From Streptomyces sp. R41 (GTDB lineage Bacteria; Actinomycetota; Actinomycetes; Streptomycetales; Streptomycetaceae): 64,000 nucleotides of DNA. Shown here one piece after another: positions 50,812 through 59,938 of this stretch. Position numbers and translations under genes: made by a program. The DNA lies in contig NZ_CP163443.1 of NCBI RefSeq assembly GCF_041053055.1, positions 4,509,001 to 4,573,000 on the forward strand, in the 5' to 3' direction. The notes beneath the pieces are model-generated. The model was not told the origin of the DNA. It saw only the letters and a list, made by a program, of their open reading frames with translations, and did no database searches. How positions within the stretch are numbered: position 1 is the first letter of the stretch; every line of letters starts with the position of its first letter.

Positions 50812-52524
50812 ATGCAGTCCCCCACACAATCCCCCACATTCCTCCCCGAACCAGGCATCCATCTCGCCGCCGGGCTCCGGCTCCCCACCAATGGCCTCGA
50901 CTACACGATCCTGGCGATCTACTTCGTCGCCGTCCTCGGCATCGGCTTCGCCGCCCGCCGCTCGGTGAAGACGAGCCTCGACTTCTTCCTCTCAGGGCGC
51001 TCACTGCCCGCGTGGGTCACCGGACTCGCGTTCATCTCCGCCAACCTGGGCGCCACCGAGATCCTGGGCATGGCCGCCAACAGCGCCCAGTACGGCGTCT
51101 ACACCGTGCACTGGTACTGGATCGGCGCCATCCCCGCCATGGTCTTCCTCGGCCTGGTGATGATGCCCTTCTACTACGGCTCCAAGGTCCGCTCGGTCCC
51201 GGAGTTCCTGCTGCTGCGCTTCGACAAATGGGCGCACCTGCTGAGTTCGATCCTGTTCGCCTTCGCCGCCATCCTGATCGCCGGCGTCAACCTCTACTCG
51301 CTGGCGATCGTCGTCGAGGCGCTGCTCGGCTGGCCGCAGTGGGTGGCGATCGTGGTGGCCGGCCTCTTCGTCCTGGCGTACATCACGCTCGGCGGCCTGT
51401 CCTCCGCGATCTACAACGAAGTCCTGCAGTTCTTCGTCATCCTCGCCGCGCTGATCCCTATCGCCGCGCTCGGTCTGAAGCGGGTGGGCGGCTGGGACGG
51501 CCTGACGAACTCCCTCGACAAGACCCACGGCGCCGACTTCACGACCGCCTGGGGCGGCACGGGCATCGGCCACGACAACCCGCTGGGCGCCAACTGGCTG
51601 ACCATCGTGCTCGGCCTGGGCTTCGTCCTGTCCTTCGGCTACTGGACGACGAACTTCGCCGAGGTCCAGCGCGCACTGTCGGCCAAGAACCTCTCCGCGG
51701 CCCAGCGCACCCCGCTGATCGCCGCGTACCCGAAGATCTTCATCGTCTTCCTGGTGATGATCCCTGGCCTGGTGGCGGCCGTCCTGGTCCCGAAGATCGG
51801 CACGAGCGGCTCGGATCTGCAGTACAACGACGCGATCCCGTATCTGATGCAGGAGCTGCTGCCGAACGGCGTGCTCGGCATCGCGGTGACGGGCCTTCTC
51901 GCGGCCTTCATGGCGGGCATGGCGGCCAACGTCTCGTCCTTCAACACGGTCTTCACGAATGACATCTGGGCGAAGTACGTGGTCAGGGGCCGGGAGGACA
52001 CCTACTACGTCCGCTTCGGCCGCTTGATCACGGTGATCGGCGTCCTGGCGTCGATGGGCACGGCGTTCCTGGCGTCGTCCTTCTCGAACATCATGAGTTA
52101 CCTGCAGACGCTGTTCTCCTTCTTCAACGTGCCGATGTTCGTGGTCTTCATCGTCGGCATGTTCTGGAAGCGCGCGTCGGTGAAGTCGGGCTTCTGGGGC
52201 CTCCTGGCCGGTACGACGGCGGCGATGATCAACTACTTCGTCATCTACAAGGAGGGCATCATCGACATCCCCTCCGACCAGGGCGCCAACTTCGTCTCGG
52301 CGATCGCGGGCTTCGTGGCCGGTGCGGTGGTCATGGTGGCGGTCTCGCTCTTCACCGCCCCCAAGCCGGCTGAGGACCTCCAAGGCCTCGTCTACGGGAC
52401 CCGCTCCCCCGGCACGGCCGAGCCGCCCGCCGTCGGCGACGACGCCTGGTACCGCAAGCCGGCCCTGCTGGGCTGGGGCGCGTTGATCCTCGCGGCGGCC
52501 TGCTACATCCCGTTCTCGTTCTGA
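50812..52524 (+). CDS. Sodium:solute symporter (SGLT-type, probably galactose)
   Basis: A 570-residue, about 14-helix transporter. LDYTILAIYFVAVLGIGFAARRSVKTSLDFFLSGRSLPAW (about 28-67) and FISANLGATEILGMAANSAQYGVYTVHWYWIGAIPAMVF are SGLT/SSS hallmarks of the sugar group, unlike the ActP-like paralogue at 20572. GGLSSAIYNEVLQFFVI is another family motif. The ATG at 50812 has a poor ribosome site. Divergence from galTEK makes galactose the probable substrate. The next gene encodes a small membrane partner. Confidence 0.92.
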   Translation: MQSPTQSPTFLPEPGIHLAAGLRLPTNGLDYTILAIYFVAVLGIGFAARRSVKTSLDFFLSGRSLPAWVTGLAFISANLGATEILGMAANSAQYGVYTVHWYWIGAIPAMVFLGLVMMPFYYGSKVRSVPEFLLLRFDKWAHLLSSILFAFAAILIAGVNLYSLAIVVEALLGWPQWVAIVVAGLFVLAYITLGGLSSAIYNEVLQFFVILAALIPIAALGLKRVGGWDGLTNSLDKTHGADFTTAWGGTGIGHDNPLGANWLTIVLGLGFVLSFGYWTTNFAEVQRALSAKNLSAAQRTPLIAAYPKIFIVFLVMIPGLVAAVLVPKIGTSGSDLQYNDAIPYLMQELLPNGVLGIAVTGLLAAFMAGMAANVSSFNTVFTNDIWAKYVVRGREDTYYVRFGRLITVIGVLASMGTAFLASSFSNIMSYLQTLFSFFNVPMFVVFIVGMFWKRASVKSGFWGLLAGTTAAMINYFVIYKEGIIDIPSDQGANFVSAIAGFVAGAVVMVAVSLFTAPKPAEDLQGLVYGTRSPGTAEPPAVGDDAWYRKPALLGWGALILAAACYIPFSF

Positions 52525-52555
52525 TCTCGCCTAGACGAGGGAGGCTTAAGAAACC

Positions 52556-52870
52556 ATGTCCGACCATTACTCGGACCGCGACGTCCAGCGCGAGGTCACC
52601 GAGCTGGAGCAGAAGTCCGCGACCGCGACCCGCCTCTTCGACATCCGCCTCATGATCGGCGGCCTGTTCGTGATCTACGGCATCATCGTCACGATCGCCG
52701 GCATCACCGTCTCCGACGCCAACCTCGACAAGGCCGAGGGCGTCAACATCAATCTCTGGACGGGGCTCGGCATGCTCGCCCTGGGGGTGTTCTTCCTGGT
52801 GTGGCTGTGGCTGAGGCCGTTGGCGCCACCGGTGCCGCCGGTGGCTGAGGACGAGGGGTCGTCGCAGTAA
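52556..52870 (+). CDS. Small two-helix membrane protein, symporter partner
   Basis: A 104-residue protein with a charged N-terminus (VQREVTELEQKSATATRLFD), two hydrophobic helices (LMIGGLFVIYGIIVTIAGITV and NLWTGLGMLALGVFFLVWLWL) and an acidic tail. It starts 32 bases after the symporter stop with GGGAGG upstream, so it is almost surely co-transcribed. It plays the same positional role as the DUF485 protein of the other symporter, but is unrelated in sequence as far as I can see. Confidence 0.85.
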   Translation: MSDHYSDRDVQREVTELEQKSATATRLFDIRLMIGGLFVIYGIIVTIAGITVSDANLDKAEGVNINLWTGLGMLALGVFFLVWLWLRPLAPPVPPVAEDEGSSQ

Positions 52871-52981
52871 CGCCCTTACGCGGGGCCGGGGTTCGCTGTG
52901 GGAAACTCCGGTCCCGTACGGCTATGGAGACTGACAGCCACTGGCCGGCCGGGCTCTCGACCCGGCGGACAGGACGGCTCG

Positions 52982-53320
52982 TCACACGGTGCCGCCGAAG
53001 AAGACCTGCACCTCGTGGATGAGTCCGTCCCGGACGGTGATCGCCTCGACGTTGCGGTGCCTGGCGCCCGTCGTGAGCTCGTACTCGTAATGGACGAAGA
53101 CGAGTTCCTCGTCCGCGGGGGTGACGTGCAGCAGCCGCTGCTCCTTCAACCGGTCGGCGGTCGGGAAACACCGCTCGAAGAACGTTGCCTTGTCGATGTG
53201 ATCGTCCTGCGGACTGGTGAACGAGAAATCATCGGCGTAGAGAGGGAAGGCCGCATCGCGGTCCTGTGACCTGTAGTACCGGAACGCCGCTTCGACGACA
53301 TCCGTCTGGCTGTTGATCAT
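52982..53320 (-). CDS. NTF2-like (SnoaL-type) protein
   Basis: A 112-residue cone-fold protein: VVEAAFRYYRSQDRDAAFPLYADDFSFTSPQDDHIDKATFFERCFP is the helix-strand pattern of ketosteroid-isomerase/SnoaL relatives, and VEAITVRDGLIHEVQVFFGG the C-terminal strands. Such proteins bind small hydrophobic ligands or act as isomerases or hydrolases. The ATG at 53320 follows AGGGAG; the longer frame to 53557 is not coding. It is convergent with the symporter operon and divergent from the GNAT-AAA+ gene. Confidence 0.85.
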   Translation of the reverse strand: MINSQTDVVEAAFRYYRSQDRDAAFPLYADDFSFTSPQDDHIDKATFFERCFPTADRLKEQRLLHVTPADEELVFVHYEYELTTGARHRNVEAITVRDGLIHEVQVFFGGTV

Positions 53321-53589
53321 TCGGGCTCCCTGGCAGGACGACTGGCCCTGTCCCGCCACCGTATGACCACGTCTCGCAACACGGGGCGACGAAACCGCGC
53401 CGTGGAAGAAGCAAGAGCTCCGGCTCGTGAAAGCTCGCGCCCCGTGAGTGGGGCGACCAGGCCGCCCGGTCGCCCCGTATCCGGTCTGCGCGGAGAATGA
53501 GGAGAGCGGGAGCGTGGGCGCCGCTCGCCAGGCAGCCCGCCTCCACGGCGTAGGCAAGGCGGTGGCGACCTGCCGACGAGGTGGCGACG

Positions 53590-54867
53590 ATGCCGACGTG
53601 GCGACTGCGGGACTTCCGCGACGACGATCTCGACCGTGCCATCCAGATCTGGGACCAGGACCGGCAGACGCACGATTCGCCTCCCGTGTTCCCCGTCTCC
53701 GAGGTCATGGCCACGGCCCGGACCGGTGGGCCCGCGGTGGTCGCGGTGGTCGGCGACGAGCTGGTGGGCATGGCCGTGGCGCAGGCCGAGGGCGACCGGG
53801 CCTGGATCACGCTGGTGGCGCTCGCGGGGAACTGGCGCAGTCGTGGGATCGGGAGCGCCCTGATCGCCGAGCTCGAGCGGCGCCTGCGCACGCGGGGGAT
53901 ACGCCGGATCGGCACGCTGCTCGCCCCGGGGGCCACCGGCACCGCGGCCCTGGAAAACTCCGGCTACCGGACCCGCGAAGGGCTGATCTTCTACGAGAAG
54001 GTCGAACACCTCGGTGCGAGCGACGCCGGTCTCCTCGCGGAGCTCGGCGGGCGGGTCCAGCCGCAGGGGCTCTGGGGTTCCCTCGCGGGGATGGAGCGGG
54101 AGAAGGAAGCCATCGAGCGGCGGATCGTGCTGCCGCTGGCCGAGCCCGAGCTGGCCGACCGCTACGGGGTGAGGCCGCCGAAGGCGGTCATCCTCTTCGG
54201 CCCGCCGGGCACCGGCAAGACCAGCTTCGCCAAGGCCGTCGCCTCCCGGCTGGAGTGGCCGTTCGTGGAGCTCTTCCCTTCCCGGCTCGCCGCGGGAGCC
54301 GGGAGCCTGGCCACCTCACTGCGCGAGACGTTCACCGATCTGGCCGGGCTGGAGACCGTTCTCCTGTTCATCGACGAAGTCGAGGAGATCGCCGGCGTCC
54401 GGTCCGGCCTGGCCGTCGACCCCGGCCACGGAGTCACCAACGAACTGCTCAAGCTGATCCCCGGCTTCCGCGACCACGACGACCGTCTGCTGATCTGCGC
54501 CACCAACTCCGTCCGCTCCCTCGATCCGGCGTTCCTGCGCCCCGGCCGGTTCGACTACGTCATCCCGGTCGGTCCCCCCGATCCGGTCGCCCGTGAAGCG
54601 ATCTGGCGGCGCTACCTGGGGCCCGCCGTCGACGGGGTCGAGCTGCACCGGTTGGTGACGGCCAGCGAGATGTTCACCCCCGCCGACATCGAGTTCGCCG
54701 CCCGCAAGGGCTCCCAAGCCGCCTTCGAACGCGAAGTCACCGACCGTCAGGGCGCACCGGCCCGCACCGAGGACTACCTCGCCGCCATCACCGACACCCG
54801 TCCCACCCTCACCGCCCAGGCGCTCACCGAGTTCGGGGAAGACATCGAGCACTACGTGCGCATGTGA
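53590..54867 (+). CDS. GNAT acetyltransferase fused to AAA+ ATPase
   Basis: A 425-residue protein. Residues 1-140 are a GNAT domain (acetyl-CoA loop [19 protein letters not shown] at 81-99, [17 protein letters not shown] at 122-138). Residues about 170-425 are a CDC48/proteasomal-type AAA+ domain: Walker [10 protein letters not shown] (204-212), Walker [12 protein letters not shown] (257-267), sensor-1 ATN (304-306), RPGRFDYV (317-324) with the arginine-finger region, and a C-terminal lid ([16 protein letters not shown]). The ATG at 53590 has GACGAGG upstream; a GTG at 53581 is possible. An ATP-driven remodeller that also acetylates a target is inference. It stands alone as an apparent single gene. 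Confidence 0.88.
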   Translation: MPTWRLRDFRDDDLDRAIQIWDQDRQTHDSPPVFPVSEVMATARTGGPAVVAVVGDELVGMAVAQAEGDRAWITLVALAGNWRSRGIGSALIAELERRLRTRGIRRIGTLLAPGATGTAALENSGYRTREGLIFYEKVEHLGASDAGLLAELGGRVQPQGLWGSLAGMEREKEAIERRIVLPLAEPELADRYGVRPPKAVILFGPPGTGKTSFAKAVASRLEWPFVELFPSRLAAGAGSLATSLRETFTDLAGLETVLLFIDEVEEIAGVRSGLAVDPGHGVTNELLKLIPGFRDHDDRLLICATNSVRSLDPAFLRPGRFDYVIPVGPPDPVAREAIWRRYLGPAVDGVELHRLVTASEMFTPADIEFAARKGSQAAFEREVTDRQGAPARTEDYLAAITDTRPTLTAQALTEFGEDIEHYVRM

Positions 54868-54981
54868 TGCCGGATTCTCCTCGGCGCTCGACCGACTCGA
54901 TCACGCCCGTCACCCAGAGCCACACCGACGAGGACATGGCCCGCCGTCTGCTTCGCCAGTTCCGACCTGCCTCGACAAGGA

Positions 54982-55689
54982 TCAGAGCCCGGGGGCATCC
55001 TCCGTGCTCCCGGGCGGCGCGGGCACCGGCCCCGCCCGGTCCAGCAACCCCGTGCGGGCCGCCAGGGCCGCCGCCTCCAGTCGTGACCCCACGCCCAGCT
55101 TCATCAGCACCCGCTGGACATGGGTCCGGGCCGTCGAGGGAGCGATCCCCATCCCGGCAGCGATGAGGCGCGTGTCCTCGCCGTCCGCCACTCGTACCAG
55201 GACCTCGACCTCCCTCGGGGTGAGCATCTGGAGCAGGCGTTGACCCTCGTCGTCCGGCTGGGCGGCAGGGTTGAGGAGTTCACTGAAGGCGCCCTGGAGC
55301 AGTTGCGGGGCGACCGCCGCCTCCCCCGCCCTCGCCTTCATGATCGCGCGCTCGACGCCCTCTATGCGTTCGTCATGGCGTACGTAGCCCGAGGCGCCGG
55401 CGGCGAACGCGGCCGCGATGCCGCGTGGGTTCGGTACCGGGCCGAGGACCAGGACAGCCACCTGCGGGCGCTCCCTTTTGATCTTCACCACCGGGTCGAA
55501 GATCCCCGGCTCGGCCGGTGTCGCCGTGCCGATCAGGCACACCTCGGGTGCCCGTGTGATCACCAGCTCCGCCGCTCCCGCGGCGGGCGCGGCCGCGGCG
55601 AGCACCCGGTGCCCGCGCAGCTTCAAGGCCGAGGCCAACGCCTCGGCGAGCAGTCGGTGGTCGTCGACCACCATGAGCCGCACTCCCAT
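54982..55689 (-). CDS. LuxR-family regulator with degenerate receiver domain
   Basis: A 235-residue protein. The receiver starts normally (LMVVDDHRLLAEAL) but the phospho-acceptor strand reads PEVCLIGTATPAEPG, with no Asp at the expected place (Gly54/Thr55), and the conserved Lys near GASGYVRHDE is lost. The C-terminal helix-turn-helix LTPREVEVLVRVADGEDTRLIAAGMGIAPSTARTHVQRVLMKLGV is intact. It is probably phosphorylation-independent. The ATG at 55689 begins the fold; the longer frame to 55929 crosses a terminator. It has no kinase next to it. The 113-base gap to the GNAT-AAA+ gene shows nothing notable. Confidence 0.87.
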   Translation of the reverse strand: MGVRLMVVDDHRLLAEALASALKLRGHRVLAAAAPAAGAAELVITRAPEVCLIGTATPAEPGIFDPVVKIKRERPQVAVLVLGPVPNPRGIAAAFAAGASGYVRHDERIEGVERAIMKARAGEAAVAPQLLQGAFSELLNPAAQPDDEGQRLLQMLTPREVEVLVRVADGEDTRLIAAGMGIAPSTARTHVQRVLMKLGVGSRLEAAALAARTGLLDRAGPVPAPPGSTEDAPGL

Positions 55690-55862
55690 CAGGCAACCCC
55701 CCAGTCCCCCAAGCATCCCCACTGGTTCCCCGTGGATTAGGAGCCCCCCGGCTCTCCATCCCCCGGAAGCTACACGCTTGTTCGACGTTGCGCTTCCCCT
55801 ACCGGAGAGAAGTGCCCCGGAATATCGAAATCCCTCCCATTCGGGAGTGATGAGGGGTACGC

Positions 55863-55912
55863 GAACGACCCCGCCCCTGAGCAGGGATCCTGCACCAGGG
55901 GCGGGGCCGTTC
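55863..55912 (-). terminator. Compound terminator of the PQQ-type gene
   Basis: The arms GAACGACCCCGCCCCTG and CAGGGGCGGGGCCGTTC pair over 17 positions with one mismatch. An inner GCAGG-GAT-CCTGC stem sits in the loop. It lies 29 bases beyond the stop at 55941. Confidence 0.8.
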
Positions 55913-55940
55913 ACAACAGCGCGTGACAACTACCGCACGA

Positions 55941-57767
55941 CTACTGCGTGCCGAAGGCGATCGCCAGGTACTCCTTGTCGTCCGAGGCCGACAGCTTGTG
56001 GGCGTAGACCTGGGACATGTACAGGTGACCGTCGCTGTAGAGGACCTCGGCGTACTCCGGGAGCATGCTGGTCTCCGCGTCGCGAACCGCCTCGGTCGCC
56101 GGGTTCTCCAGGAGCTTGGTCTCCTTGAACGAGGTGCCGTCGATGGTGACGATCTGCCCGCCCTTGTCGTACGGGGGACGCTTGTACGCCAGGATGTTGC
56201 CGCCATCCATACGCAGCGGGGTGATGGTGTAGCCGTCACCCGCGTCCGCGCGCTGGCCGGTCTGCTTTCCGCTGGCCAGGTCGAAGGCGACGATCTCGTT
56301 GGTCCGGCTGTACTCGCCGGTGCCGTCGTGCTCCTCGGTCGGGATGTAGAGCTTGTCGTTGCCGACGGCGAGCGAGGAGCAGTACTCGATCCTGGTGATC
56401 CCGTCGCACCGGGCGGCGTACGTCTTGCCGGGCGCCGAGATCTTCGTGCGCAGCTTGCCGGTCTTGTTGTCGATGGAGAAGAAGTCCGAGATGCCGCTGC
56501 CGTCACCGGCGGAGTCGCCGACGTCGGCGGCGACGACCAGCGGGTTGGTCGACACGACGCTCGCGTACTCGATGCCGGGCGACATCTTGTACTCGGAGAG
56601 CACCTTCCCGGACTTCGGGTCGATGGTCTGGATGTGCAGCTGACGGGTGCTGCCGTACTCACCGCACTTGCGGACCGCGACCAGCTTGTCGCCGCCGCCG
56701 TATCCGGAGTCGTAGCAGCTGTCGGTCGGCTTCGGGGCCCACAGCTGCTTGCCGCTGGAGATGTCGAACGCGGCGCCGCCGCTGGTGCTGCCCGCGGCGA
56801 CCGTGTTCGCGCTCACGGTGACGTTGTCGAGGCTGACCAGCTGGTCACCGGACTTGACCGTCTTGGTCCACAGCTTCTTGCCGATGTCGAGGTCGAGGGC
56901 CGCGAGCTGGCTGCAGCCGTGCGAGGGCTCCGCCTTGGTCGGCATGGCGGGCTCGTAGATGATCGCCGTGCGGTTGGCGTCGGTGCTGTGGCGGCTGGCC
57001 TGGCACACCGGGCCGGGGAGCTTGATCGTCCAGAGCTTGGCGCCCGAGTCGGGGTCGTAGCCGTTGATCTCGGCGTTGCCGCTCTTGGCGTACACCTTGT
57101 CGGTGAGCCAGGAGCCGACGGTGGTCACGCTGCTGTCGTCCTTCACGGCGGGCGCGGGGACCTGGAACAGCACCTTGGAGGTGGTGTTGGACGGCACCTT
57201 CTCCTTGCCGTTGGAGCCGCCGGTCTTGCCGCCGTCCTTGCCGTCCTTGCCGCCGGTGCCACCGCTCGTACCGGACGAGTTGTTCTTGTCGTCGTCCTTG
57301 CCGGAGGACTTGGCGTACCAGACACCGCCGCCGATGATCAGCGCGACGGCCACCACGGCCGCCACGATGATGACCAGCTGACTGTTGAACTTCCGCCCGC
57401 CGCCGCCTCCTTGGGGAGCCTGCGGCTGCATCGGCATCTGCGGCTGGGGGTAGCCGTACGGCGTCTGCTGGGCGCCGTACTGCGGCTGCTGACCCGGGTA
57501 GCCGTAGCCGGGCTGGGCCGGGGGCGGCGGCGTCTGGGGGTAGCCGTACGGCTGCTGTGGCGGGGCGGGCGGGGGCGACTGCGGAGCCGGGGGCGTCTGC
57601 GGGTAGCCGTAGCCGGGGCCCTGCGCGGGCGGCGGGGGCGTCGGGGCACCGAAACCGCCCGGGGGCGGGTCCTGCGGGGCGCCGAACCCGCCGGGCGGCG
57701 GGTCCTGGGGCGCGCCGAAGCCGCCCTGCGGGGGCTGGTTCGGCGGTGGCGGGGGCGGCTGGCTCAT
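55941..57767 (-). CDS. Membrane-anchored PQQ-like beta-propeller protein (downstream paralogue)
   Basis: A 608-residue protein. About 125 cytoplasmic Pro/Gly/Gln-rich residues contain GGFGAPQDPPP and GYGYPQ repeats. One membrane helix (LVIIVAAVVAVALIIGGGVWY, about 131-151) follows, then a Ser/Gly/Lys/Asp linker and a long extracytoplasmic domain. Recurring GYDPDSGAKLWTIKL, LDLDIGKKLWTKTV, FDISSGKQLWAPK and FDLASGKQTGQ blades are the PQQ/quinoprotein-like propeller repeat. No enzyme activity is implied; such Streptomyces proteins may be sensory or scaffolding. The upstream gene at 57826 is a paralogue with the same plan, 58 bases away. Confidence 0.85.
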   Translation of the reverse strand: MSQPPPPPPNQPPQGGFGAPQDPPPGGFGAPQDPPPGGFGAPTPPPPAQGPGYGYPQTPPAPQSPPPAPPQQPYGYPQTPPPPAQPGYGYPGQQPQYGAQQTPYGYPQPQMPMQPQAPQGGGGGRKFNSQLVIIVAAVVAVALIIGGGVWYAKSSGKDDDKNNSSGTSGGTGGKDGKDGGKTGGSNGKEKVPSNTTSKVLFQVPAPAVKDDSSVTTVGSWLTDKVYAKSGNAEINGYDPDSGAKLWTIKLPGPVCQASRHSTDANRTAIIYEPAMPTKAEPSHGCSQLAALDLDIGKKLWTKTVKSGDQLVSLDNVTVSANTVAAGSTSGGAAFDISSGKQLWAPKPTDSCYDSGYGGGDKLVAVRKCGEYGSTRQLHIQTIDPKSGKVLSEYKMSPGIEYASVVSTNPLVVAADVGDSAGDGSGISDFFSIDNKTGKLRTKISAPGKTYAARCDGITRIEYCSSLAVGNDKLYIPTEEHDGTGEYSRTNEIVAFDLASGKQTGQRADAGDGYTITPLRMDGGNILAYKRPPYDKGGQIVTIDGTSFKETKLLENPATEAVRDAETSMLPEYAEVLYSDGHLYMSQVYAHKLSASDDKEYLAIAFGTQ

Positions 57768-57825
57768 GACGTGTGTACCTCGGAATGCGAAGGGATGGCG
57801 GGTCTGGACGAGGGGAGGCTGTGGG

Positions 57826-59655
57826 TCACTTGCCGTAGGCCAGCATCAACTTCTCCTTGGTCTCGTCATTGCCCGTCAGCCGGGTGGTGGAGATGTAGAA
57901 GCGCCCGTCCACGTAGTCGACCGCCTTCGAGAAGAAGCTGTTCTCGATGTCCGCGGTGCCCTGCGGCATCTGCAGCAGCTTCGTGGTCTTGTGGCTGCTG
58001 CCGGTCGTCGGGATCGACACGATCTGGCCACCGCCGTCGTACGACGGCTCGACGTACGCGACCAGACGCGTGCCGTCCATCCTCATCGGCAGCATCGACT
58101 CGTCCGCCGGGGACTTGACCCGCCACTTCTCCTTGCCGGTCTCCAGGCTGAACGCGACGATCTCGTTGGCGCCGCTCTTCGCCTCGGTGGGCAGATAGAG
58201 GGTGTTGGCGTCGGCGGCGGTGCCGAAGCAGCCGGACAGGTCACGGTTGAGGATGGCGTAGCCGCACTCGGGTGCGAAGGAGTCCTTGCTCTCCAACTGC
58301 GAGCGCAGATCGCCGTTGTTCTTCAGCGTGGTGACGTTGACCGTCTTCTTGTCGTCCTTGGTCATGTAGAGGACGACCGGATCGACGGAGTACGCGCGCT
58401 CGACCCGCCAGCCCTTGGGGATCTTCGTGGTCCACTTGGCCTTGCCGGTGGCCGGGTCCAGCTCCTGCACCTCGTCGTGCTCGGTGTCGGAGCCGACGCC
58501 GCAGGACGAGACGGCCAGCAGCTTGGGGCCGCCCGCGAACGCGGCCGGGTAGCAGCCCGAGCCGTACTTCCCCTTGTCCCACAGCTTCTTGCCGCTGGTG
58601 ACGTCGAACGCCGTACCGGACATCGAGCGGCCGACCGTCAGCGTGTCGCCGGTGATGGACAGCTCGACGGAGAGCGTGCTGTCGAAGAGGTCGCCCTCGG
58701 GGACCTTCCCGCTCCAGCCCTTGGCACCGGTGTCGAGGTCGATCTCCTGGAGCTGGTTGCACTTGGCGCTGTCGCTGGAGCCGCTCATGTACGCCACGAC
58801 GACCTTGTCGTCGGACGTCTTCTGCGGGGTGACCGCGCAGATCTTCTGCGGGAAGGTCAGCGCGTCCCAAGTGGGCTTGCCGTCCCCGACGTTGTAGGCG
58901 AAGACCTGCTTGTACGCCGCCTTCACCGCGGCCTTGTCGGTGATCCACTGGCCGGGGGCGTCGGCGCCGGAACCGGGCGCGTCCGGTGCCTGCTTGTACC
59001 AGAGCACCTTCGCCTCGCCGGCCTGGCGGCCCGCGTTGAGGTCCTCGGGGTCCTCGCCGCCGTTGCCGCTGCCGTCACCGGGGTTGACCGGATCGTCGGA
59101 GGTGGAGGCCTTGGCCGTCGGGCTCTTGTCGGCGACCGGCTTCTTGCCGTCGTCACCACCGCTGCTGCTGACGGCCCAGACGGTGCCGCCGACGACGAGC
59201 AGCGCGGCCACCGCGGCGCCGATGATCACCGCGGGCCTGCCCTTGAAGGGGTTCTTGGAGCCGCCGCCGGGGGGCGGGGTGCCGGGTGCGCCCGGGTACT
59301 GCGCCTGGGGCGGGTATCCGTAACCGGGCTGCTGCGGCTGGCCGTAGGGGCCGACCTGGCCGTACGGCCCCGGCTGCTGCGGCTGTCCGTACGGGCCCGG
59401 CTGGGCGTAGGGGCCGGGCTGCTGGGGGTATCCGTAACCGGGCTGCGGGGGGCCGGCGGGCGGAGCCTGCGGGGGCGCGGGGGCCTGGGGCGGCTGCGCG
59501 GGCGGAGGGGGCGCGCCCTGGGGCGTGTGGCCGGGGGGTGCGCCGAAGCCGCCCTGCGACCGTGGGTCCTGGGGCGCGCCGAAACCACCCCCCGGCGGCT
59601 GGTCCTGTGGTGCTCCGAAGCCGCCCTGCGGCGGCTGACTGGGCGGCTGACTCAT
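57826..59655 (-). CDS. Membrane-anchored PQQ-like beta-propeller protein (upstream paralogue)
   Basis: A 609-residue protein with the same architecture as its neighbour: N-terminal GGFGAPQDQPPGG and GPYGQPQQPGPYGQ repeats (residues 1-135), one helix (AVIIGAAVAALLVVGGTVWAV, about 142-162), an acidic/Ser linker, and propeller blades such as IDLDTGAKGWSGKV, FDVTSGKKLWDKG, LDPATGKAKWTTKI and FSLETGKEKWRVK. The ATG at 59655 follows GGGGGAAG; the ATG at 59691 has no ribosome site. The pair arose by tandem duplication and then diverged. Co-transcription with the downstream copy is likely. Confidence 0.85.
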   Translation of the reverse strand: MSQPPSQPPQGGFGAPQDQPPGGGFGAPQDPRSQGGFGAPPGHTPQGAPPPPAQPPQAPAPPQAPPAGPPQPGYGYPQQPGPYAQPGPYGQPQQPGPYGQVGPYGQPQQPGYGYPPQAQYPGAPGTPPPGGGSKNPFKGRPAVIIGAAVAALLVVGGTVWAVSSSGGDDGKKPVADKSPTAKASTSDDPVNPGDGSGNGGEDPEDLNAGRQAGEAKVLWYKQAPDAPGSGADAPGQWITDKAAVKAAYKQVFAYNVGDGKPTWDALTFPQKICAVTPQKTSDDKVVVAYMSGSSDSAKCNQLQEIDLDTGAKGWSGKVPEGDLFDSTLSVELSITGDTLTVGRSMSGTAFDVTSGKKLWDKGKYGSGCYPAAFAGGPKLLAVSSCGVGSDTEHDEVQELDPATGKAKWTTKIPKGWRVERAYSVDPVVLYMTKDDKKTVNVTTLKNNGDLRSQLESKDSFAPECGYAILNRDLSGCFGTAADANTLYLPTEAKSGANEIVAFSLETGKEKWRVKSPADESMLPMRMDGTRLVAYVEPSYDGGGQIVSIPTTGSSHKTTKLLQMPQGTADIENSFFSKAVDYVDGRFYISTTRLTGNDETKEKLMLAYGK

Positions 59656-59777
59656 CAGCGCTTCCCCCTCTTCACTGATGTGGCGCCCCACCGGCGGCGC
59701 TGAACTCGCGCCACCCCCGGTGGTTCTCAGACTGTTCTCAGACGGCTCTTTCTATCACTGTGGCGCCCATGAACAGG

Positions 59778-59816
59778 GGGCCGGTCCTTCCCCTGTTCCC
59801 AAGGGAGGACCGGCCC
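59778..59816 (-). terminator. Hairpin downstream of the ABC-F gene
   Basis: GGGCCGGTCCTTCCC pairs with GGGAGGACCGGCCC with one bulged T around a 10-base loop. It lies between the ABC-F stop (59939) and the PQQ-type gene start (59655). Confidence 0.7.
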
Positions 59817-59938
59817 GTGATGTCGTCGTTACGCGCCTTCACGCGCCCTTCACGCGGGGCCCACGTCGGCGCTCGCGCGGGCCCATGTCGGCGTTCGCAC
59901 AGCGCACTTCAGACGCACACGCCCTCTGGCGCGACCGC

